Source: Cephalotrichum gorgonifer
Lineage: Eukaryota > Ascomycota > Sordariomycetes > Microascales > Microascaceae
Reading direction: 5' to 3'
DNA: 64,000 nt
NCBI GenBank assembly: GCA_900312665.1
Contig: ONZQ02000003.1
Coordinates: forward strand, 1,468,986-1,532,985
Both the position numbers and the translations under genes were made by a program. Shown in pieces: positions 58,448 through 64,000 of this stretch. The notes below the pieces were generated by a model. It made no database searches. It was not told where the DNA came from and saw only the letters and a program-made list of their open reading frames with translations. Each line of letters begins with the position of its first letter. Position 1 is the stretch's first letter.

Positions 58448-60691
58448 GGTTGCTATTGAGTTTGTTCGGAGGGAGATTAGAGGAGGGTATCTCGAAAGGC
58501 TAGGGTTTATTGATGGGAAGTAAGGACGGGTCTAGGCGGGGGAGTTCTATTTGCCTACAGAAGGTTCAACTTTTATATTCAGGGGGCTAAGGCAGAACTG
58601 TTGGTCTGGGGTACAGAGATACCCCAACGTGGGCAGGTATGGAGTCGAGCAACATGAGCACCAAGTGAGCTTATAGTATGAGAATCAGGCAGGCGATGGA
58701 AGCACCACCCAGAGTCGGCATGTAATTGTCTTTCCATCAAACTGTGGCGCCGTCGCCGATCGGTGTGAGAGTGGAGTATTAATCATGCTCGCAACCACGG
58801 CCTTCCTTCTCTTGGAGTACTTACATGGCCAGTTGTCGCGAGCAATGAAGATGTTGTCAAGGGTTATGCTATACGGTCTGAGACGATCTAATGTGTGGCA
58901 TGTTCCAGTCTAATATGTTCCGTTGGCTGACCTATACGCCCTAGTAACATTCCGGCGGATCGCTGAGAGGAGGTATGATTCCCTTCTGAGGTTTTCAAGG
59001 TCCGTCATTACTGCTTCCGTAGCCACCCCGTAAACAGTAAACCGCCTGAAGTGGCGCTCTGCCGGACGTCCGAGAACTGTCCCATCTGTTTCGGTATGTA
59101 AACAGGTTCTGGCCTCCTTTGATCACTGCCTCTGTAGCATGCGCCAACAGATCTCGGTATTTGAAGGGGCAGTGATCAGGTTAGCACGGCGTTTTGGAGT
59201 CAGCAGGTAAGATGGAAAGTGAGATATCGGTTTCAGAGATACCTTGCAACATACCAGGGTGTTCTTCGATCTTCCATAACTCGGCAGCAGTATGTGTCAT
59301 TGATAGATCTGGCCTAGTACAAGTCTAAGTTTATGGTTTAATCTATTTACTAACATATAATCAGCTACGCATGAAATCCATGTAAGCCGTGATAACCTAC
59401 CTCGTTTTGTTCCCTTCCACTCACAAACTGTCCACGTATTTCTGCAAGTCTAGCCCGACGTTGCTCAAGTAGGCTTTCACTCGATAGGAGTTAAGAGGCG
59501 AGGGAAGCCCGTAACGTCTTTCAATGTACTTCAAGGGTCACTCTTATCGTTCGTTTCGTTCACAGGAGGGCACTATACTCAAGATGCAGCCAAACGCCTG
59601 GGCTACGTCTGCCGGCACATTTCGAGATCTTGGGGATTTGGATTTCGTTCAATCTACGGGGCTTACCAGCATGGCTATTTTGGGAATGGGTTCCACGGTA
59701 TTCAACGTAGGGAGACATTTTCTTCGTGATAAGAAAGGGCTTGGGAAATAACGGGGTTCAAAACTAGGTAAGAACTTCGGATGGATGCGAAGTCAATGTG
59801 TCTGTCGTACGTAAGAGGAGGGAGATTGTAGTGCATATTTGTCCCAGGCCAAATTAGCCAATACGTTTCCCCAGTGAGCAGCTAGAGAGCTCTATCATGG
59901 GGGCGCCCCCCACGACCTGTCGATTCTCACGTACCTGTTACCTACAATCAGGCATCAAAATTACCGATAGAAGGGCATAATTAAGGCAAACTTGGGCCTT
60001 GTGTGGCGTTCTGCCGCGCGTAGGCATTCCCCCCCAATACAGCACGGCCTTTTAGCGAATCCTACTTGCTGGAAGAGGCATAGGAACGTAGGCGCGAACC
60101 CCTTCCCACACTTCCTAGCCTGGTCCCGACTTCCAAGATTATGCTTCCCACGTTACTGCTCTAGGGAATGGGAAGTGGGAGGGTGTGTAGCCACGCTGGC
60201 ATGCGGCCAATCTGACAGACTATCGAAAGATGCCCTCATCTTGGCTTGCATGATCTTGTGTGTAACACTGCTGGGCCTCTCAGGCGGCCATTATCTGTTG
60301 CGTTTTATTCGTCAATTGAGGGAAAACCATGGAAGGATATGGAATATCGTACCTAAACCGACGTACTCCGCAGCGAGCAAAGCGTTTATCGCGATCACGC
60401 GTATTATCGAACTGCGCCTCAGGGTCTATCTCAGGGCCAGAAATGCCCATACCTGTACCTGAGAAAAAAACTATATAAAGCGAAAGAATTGCCATACATT
60501 TCAGGCTCGGTTTTCTTTATGCCCCAGGCGGCAGGTCGGCCTTCGCATGAAGTAAGCCTCTACCCCAGATCGACCTTTTCTATGTCTACATTAGGGAGCT
60601 GTGCTAAGTTTAAATCTTGAAGGAGGTCTAGCTCACCAACGAAGCAACACGAAACGGTCCAACGGCTCACGACCCACAAAGTACAACAAGA
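58448..60691. other. Intergenic, 2.2 kb, no gene recognised
   Basis: Frames of 70-160 codons on both strands have no family features. The sequence is AT-richer than the coding parts of the window. Confidence 0.55.
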
Positions 60692-61566
60692 ATGGGGCCG
60701 GGTCCGGCATCTGGCCAAGACCCATGGTCGTTGTTGAACTTATCACCAGAGGAAGCCTTCTCGCTGTTGACTGTTGGGGCCTGGGATACATCCTCCGAAG
60801 AGGCAACCTCTCCGGACTCAGTGTTCGACACTGGGTCTGACGATGGACTGCCATCATCGTCATGGCTCCCGTTCCCGCAGCTAGGGTACACGATCAGTCC
60901 CTCCTCAGACTGGACAGGGCCCGTGTCTCCACCGCCATCGCAGTCTACGATGGATTCAATGGACGACTCCGTCATGGAGTCTCCAATCTTCTCACAGGAT
61001 CAACTGGACCATGCTTCTCGGCATTAGTCGACTAGTAGCGAGGAACCTTATCCTCCAGGTTCTTTGACCGAACGGAGCGTGAACGCTAATGTCGAAGAAA
61101 CAAATTCGCAAGATACCGACACTCAATATGCGCTGGACCCCACAGCTATGCAGGTACTCGAAAGGAAAGAATATATCGTCAAACATCGGGATGGATTGTA
61201 CCATTGCGCCTGGACAGGTTGCAATCGGAGGAAGGGGGGATTCAAGACAAAGACTGCGGTTCGGTGAGTTTAATTTCACCACGCTTGTTTTCCTTGTCCT
61301 CTTTCCCTAGGGTTTTATCCTTCCGTCTACTTCAAGCGTCTAATACCGAAGATGTGTACAGAACTCATGCCAAAACCCACGTTAGACCTGTTCTCTGCCC
61401 CTACGAGGGATGCGACTTTCGAGCAGCAGAACAGAAGGGCGTCGGGAAACATGTCTTGTCTATTCACGGCGGTGGAGGGGGGTCAGCATGCCCTGATTGC
61501 GGGTGTTGGATCCGAGGCCAGACTTTTAATATGACAAGGCATAGGGAGAATCGTCATGGCGTATGA
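60692..61566 (+). CDS. C2H2 zinc-finger protein with an in-frame stop or unusual intron
   Basis: The frame from 60692 runs 111 codons, meets TAG at 61025, and continues in the same frame to an intron (61264-61361) and a last exon (61362-61566). The first part is acidic, Ser/Pro-rich and activation-domain-like. The second part has three fingers: HCAWTGC with HAKTH, CPYEGC with HVLSIH, and CPDC with HRENRH, so a DNA-binding role is plausible. A 105-base intron starting gtgtct at 60923 and ending cattag at 61027 would remove the stop and leave a 223 aa protein in frame; its donor is weak. Otherwise the gene is broken. The stop could also be a single C-to-T change in a CAG codon. Confidence 0.6.
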
Positions 61567-62194
61567 CTTTGATGCTGGTTGGAGGATGCTGGTTTACCTG
61601 ATACTGTCTGGGGCTTGGATAACCAATTTCCTCCTTCACTGTCATCCATCGCTGCGTCCTGTCTTTCCCATTGCCAGCTCTTTTCACTTGTTCATTCTGG
61701 GGGTCTTGTTTTCCTATCAGTTCATCACCGTTGGCTGAAGTCGGTGTTGCGATTCATAACTAGCTTTCCTTCTCCGTTAGCGTTCAGGGCTGCGTTATAG
61801 CAAATTTATTTCCTTTAACCTTCATATCTGGCTTCTCCTCGAGTTAAAACATTCTAGGCGGTCTGTGAATATATGATGTGGACTTCAAGCATCTAGAAGG
61901 ATGGTTTGCCTAGTACATGGAGTTATTTGCTATGTGCTGTTATAACACCGATGCACGATGGACAATACTGACCCTATAACTGGGTAATTTCTCCCTTCGG
62001 GGCTAATAGTCCTGGATTTACAAATAGACTTCTACTAACGTTACTACTACCGGCCTATACTCCCCGCCAAAGTGGTGCGGGATTTGCTGTCTAACAGCAA
62101 CTGCAACTTTGTACTATTGTGGAGATTGGCTAACTGGTAGCGTCTCTGCACAGGCATACTAGACCCACCAACGAGTCGAAGAATACCAAGAATA
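61567..62194. other. Intergenic, no gene recognised
   Basis: About 630 bases with only short open frames, between the zinc-finger gene and the tRNA gene. Confidence 0.6.
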
Positions 62195-62275
62195 GGCACT
62201 GTGCCAGAGTGGTTAATGGGTATGACTAGAAATCATATGGCTTCGGCCGCACAAGTTCGAATCTTGTCAGTGTCG
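62195..62275 (+). tRNA. trnS-AGA: tRNA-Ser (anticodon AGA)
   Basis: The acceptor stem pairs GGCACTG with CAGTGTC, with G as the discriminator base. The D arm contains GAGTGGTTAA. The anticodon stem TATGA pairs with TCATA around the loop CTAGAAA, which puts AGA at positions 34-36. A long variable arm contains ggcttcggcc, the feature of serine tRNAs. The T arm is ACAAG, loop TTCGAAT, CTTGT. It has no intron. Confidence 0.92.
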
Positions 62276-62283
62276 AGCTATTC

Positions 62284-62293
62284 TTTTGCTTTT
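62284..62293 (+). terminator. Polymerase III T-run terminators after the tRNA
   Basis: Two T4 runs (62284-62287 and 62290-62293) lie 8-18 bases after the end of the tRNA-Ser gene, fitting RNA polymerase III termination. Confidence 0.65.
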
Positions 62294-62716
62294 GCTAAGC
62301 CCCAGTGATATACTTCACCCGACGCGTACTACACCTTCTGTCTCTGAGGTTGACCTTTTGGCACTGTGTATGGAAACATGAGCTGAATCTGCTTCTCGTG
62401 CCTGTGCTCACAGGGTCTCTGTATCATCTCAAACCATCGACCAAGTCCTCCAGCGCTGCAAGTGATTTACATACTCTGATCAACAAGTAGAATATGAACC
62501 GGGAGTTGAGATAGTCATTCGTCTAATCATAAAGCTTATTCTCATCTTTTCTTTGACCGCAACCGTGCGTCTTGCGTTTTCCTCTCCTTTCGGCTAAGCA
62601 TAACCTTATAACTGGACATCCGCTCCTAGAACTAGAACCTGATGATCCCATATCACATTCTCTACATGGGCGGAAGTAACTTCTTGATGGCTTGGTCTGT
62701 AACTAACCTAGCCCGG
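62294..62716. other. Intergenic, no gene recognised
   Basis: About 420 bases between the tRNA gene and the stop of the MFS transporter gene. Nothing recognised. Confidence 0.55.
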
Positions 62717-64000
62717 TCAAGCTAACCAGGATGCCCATAGTCCCTTGTCTCTCGCAAATCGCGCAAGCAATAGAACCATAAGACCGCCAAATATCTTCAT
62801 GATCCCAACTGAGATTACGTCAGTCTAAAGGCCAACAGGGTGGGGGTCAGGGTGCGCAGCTATCGGGACTTACATATGGTAAAAGCATAGCCGACGCCGA
62901 CCTTGTCGATCATGGGTATTATGCAGGCTGTGGCAGCAGCGCCAAAGACGTACTGGATGATGTATTTGCTACAGACCACCTCGGCCCGCAGATCCGGCAG
63001 AACCTCTTTCACACCATTAGCAACTCCGTGACGGAACACTAAGCGACCTTGTGGGGGAGTCTATCAAGCGTGACATTTACCGGCTGTATATGTATTGAGG
63101 CCGTTAAAGGCACCCATCAATCCCATTCCCACCCAAAACGCCATGACGATCGGTAGAGCTAGGCCGCCAAACTGCTTGTCCAGACACCACCCGTAGAGGA
63201 GAATGGAGACAGGCAAGACAATAAAAAACTGGACCAGGCCGCTGTTAAGCCTGTCCTTGGGCAGTCGAACACCGCCTCGCTTGGCGAGGTACTGTTTCGC
63301 CGTGCGGTCAGAGAAGCGGCCTCCAACCAGGCTGCCGACGACGAACCCGGCGGCAGGGGAGAGATAGAATAGACCGCCGATGAGAGGGGTTGTCAGGTGG
63401 AAGCGCGGATTGATGATGTGACGGACAGACGAGAGGAGTCCGTACTGGGTTAATGCGAGGAACCCGCACGTCAGGTCCGCGAGGATGACCTGTGGCCGCA
63501 TGAACAGTGTGAAGACCCTTAATGGGCTGAATCGCCGCTGGGCAACGGTGGAGCGAATGTCGGGTATGAAGCACAGAGTCAATATGAGACCGAGGCCGGA
63601 CTGTGCGGTCTGGAGCCAGTAGACTGATCTCCAAGAACTGAAGGTGATGATGATACCGCCAATGCACGGGCCTTGGTTTGCTGGTTAGTACAAGGGTATA
63701 GGGCAAGGAATATCAGCTTGGGGCCCGGACAACGACAACAATATACCTAGAGCGCCGCCAGCAACGCTGCCAACCATCATGCAGCCGACCGCCCTGCCGC
63801 GCACGAGGGGCTTGAAAATGTCTGCAATAATAGTCTGCCCAGAAACCATGAAGTATGCGCCTGTTAGCCCTGTCAACAGTCTCATAGCCGTAAATGTCGC
63901 AAAGTTATGCGAGACGGCAGTTCCGATGCTGGTAATGAACAGGAAGGCGATTGTTAGGCTATAGGCGATCCTCCTGGAGAACATGTCACTCAGGGGCGCC
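62717..64000 (-). CDS. MFS drug:H+ antiporter-type transporter, partial
   Basis: The 3' part of a gene; the 5' end lies past 64000. Exons visible: 63747-64000 (cut), 63081-63671, 62874-63005 and 62717-62808. The incomplete product begins with APLSDMFSRRIAYS, the MFS motif A loop of the DHA1 family, then GQTIIADIFKPLVRGRAVG and SVAGGALGPCIGGIII (motif C region, restored by an intron), and FSSWRSVYWLQTA. A cytosolic loop follows, then helices 7-12, with SPAAGFVVGSLVGGRFSDR in the second half. It ends DKGLWASWLA. The family exports small molecules such as drugs or metabolites; the substrate is unknown. Intron ends were chosen to restore the frame and family motifs. Confidence 0.85.

Noticed and set aside
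59524..59751. Frame of 75 codons on the plus strand
   Set aside because: Too short and without any recognised motif; I could not support it as a gene.
1..64000. CRISPR arrays, phage or viral genes, intact transposons, secondary-metabolite clusters
   Set aside because: I saw no regularly spaced repeats, no integrase, transposase or reverse transcriptase motifs, and no PKS, NRPS or terpene-synthase signatures.

Overview
The window is nuclear DNA of a filamentous ascomycete (Pezizomycotina, most likely a Sordariomycete). The genes are GC-rich and separated by 0.3-3 kb. Many are interrupted by short introns (mostly 50-130 bases, gtaagt-like donors, ctaac-like branch points), and the predicted proteins are typical of that group. 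A 20-base N run inside an intron shows it is a draft assembly. I built gene models by eye by joining reading frames across splice sites that restore known family motifs, so exon edges are inferred, not transcript-proven.

Layout. 1-11 kb: mitochondrial SHE9/MDM33 (-), a PYP1-like HAD phosphatase (+), peroxisomal D-amino-acid oxidase (-), thioredoxin with a mitochondrial leader (-), an eIF1A-like protein (+) and ALG3 mannosyltransferase (-). 12-16 kb: protein kinase C PKC1 (-). 18-26 kb: short/branched-chain acyl-CoA dehydrogenase (-), mitochondrial ribosomal protein uS12m (+), RNA polymerase III subunit RPC5/Rpc37 (+) and the mRNA decay factor PAT1 (-). 28-38 kb: KRE2/MNT1 mannosyltransferase (+), a small secreted cysteine-rich protein (-), LCP5 (-), a TM9SF/EMP70 nonaspanin (+), Mediator MED4 (-) and respiratory subunit QCR10 (+). 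39-46 kb: ALG10 glucosyltransferase (+), a low-complexity hypothetical protein (-) and a CHIP-type TPR/U-box ligase (+). 47-64 kb is sparser and more accessory: a decayed histone-deacetylase-like gene, a long NTA1-like amidase lacking its catalytic cysteine, a conserved hypothetical protein, a RidA/YjgF protein, a C2H2 zinc-finger gene with an in-frame stop, a tRNA-Ser gene, and the 3' part of an MFS transporter cut by the window end.

Most genes are housekeeping and do not form a cluster. Three act in glycosylation (ALG3 and ALG10 on the dolichol-linked oligosaccharide in the ER, KRE2 in the Golgi) but are not adjacent. I found no secondary-metabolite cluster, CRISPR array, intact transposon or virus. 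The most unusual items are the NTA1-like protein with a Cys-to-Ser change and a very long disordered tail, the HDAC-like pseudogene with three stops and altered zinc ligands, a GC-AG intron and a 14-base exon in the RidA gene, a 9-base last exon in QCR10, and several in-frame alternative starts or splice sites that could make protein isoforms.
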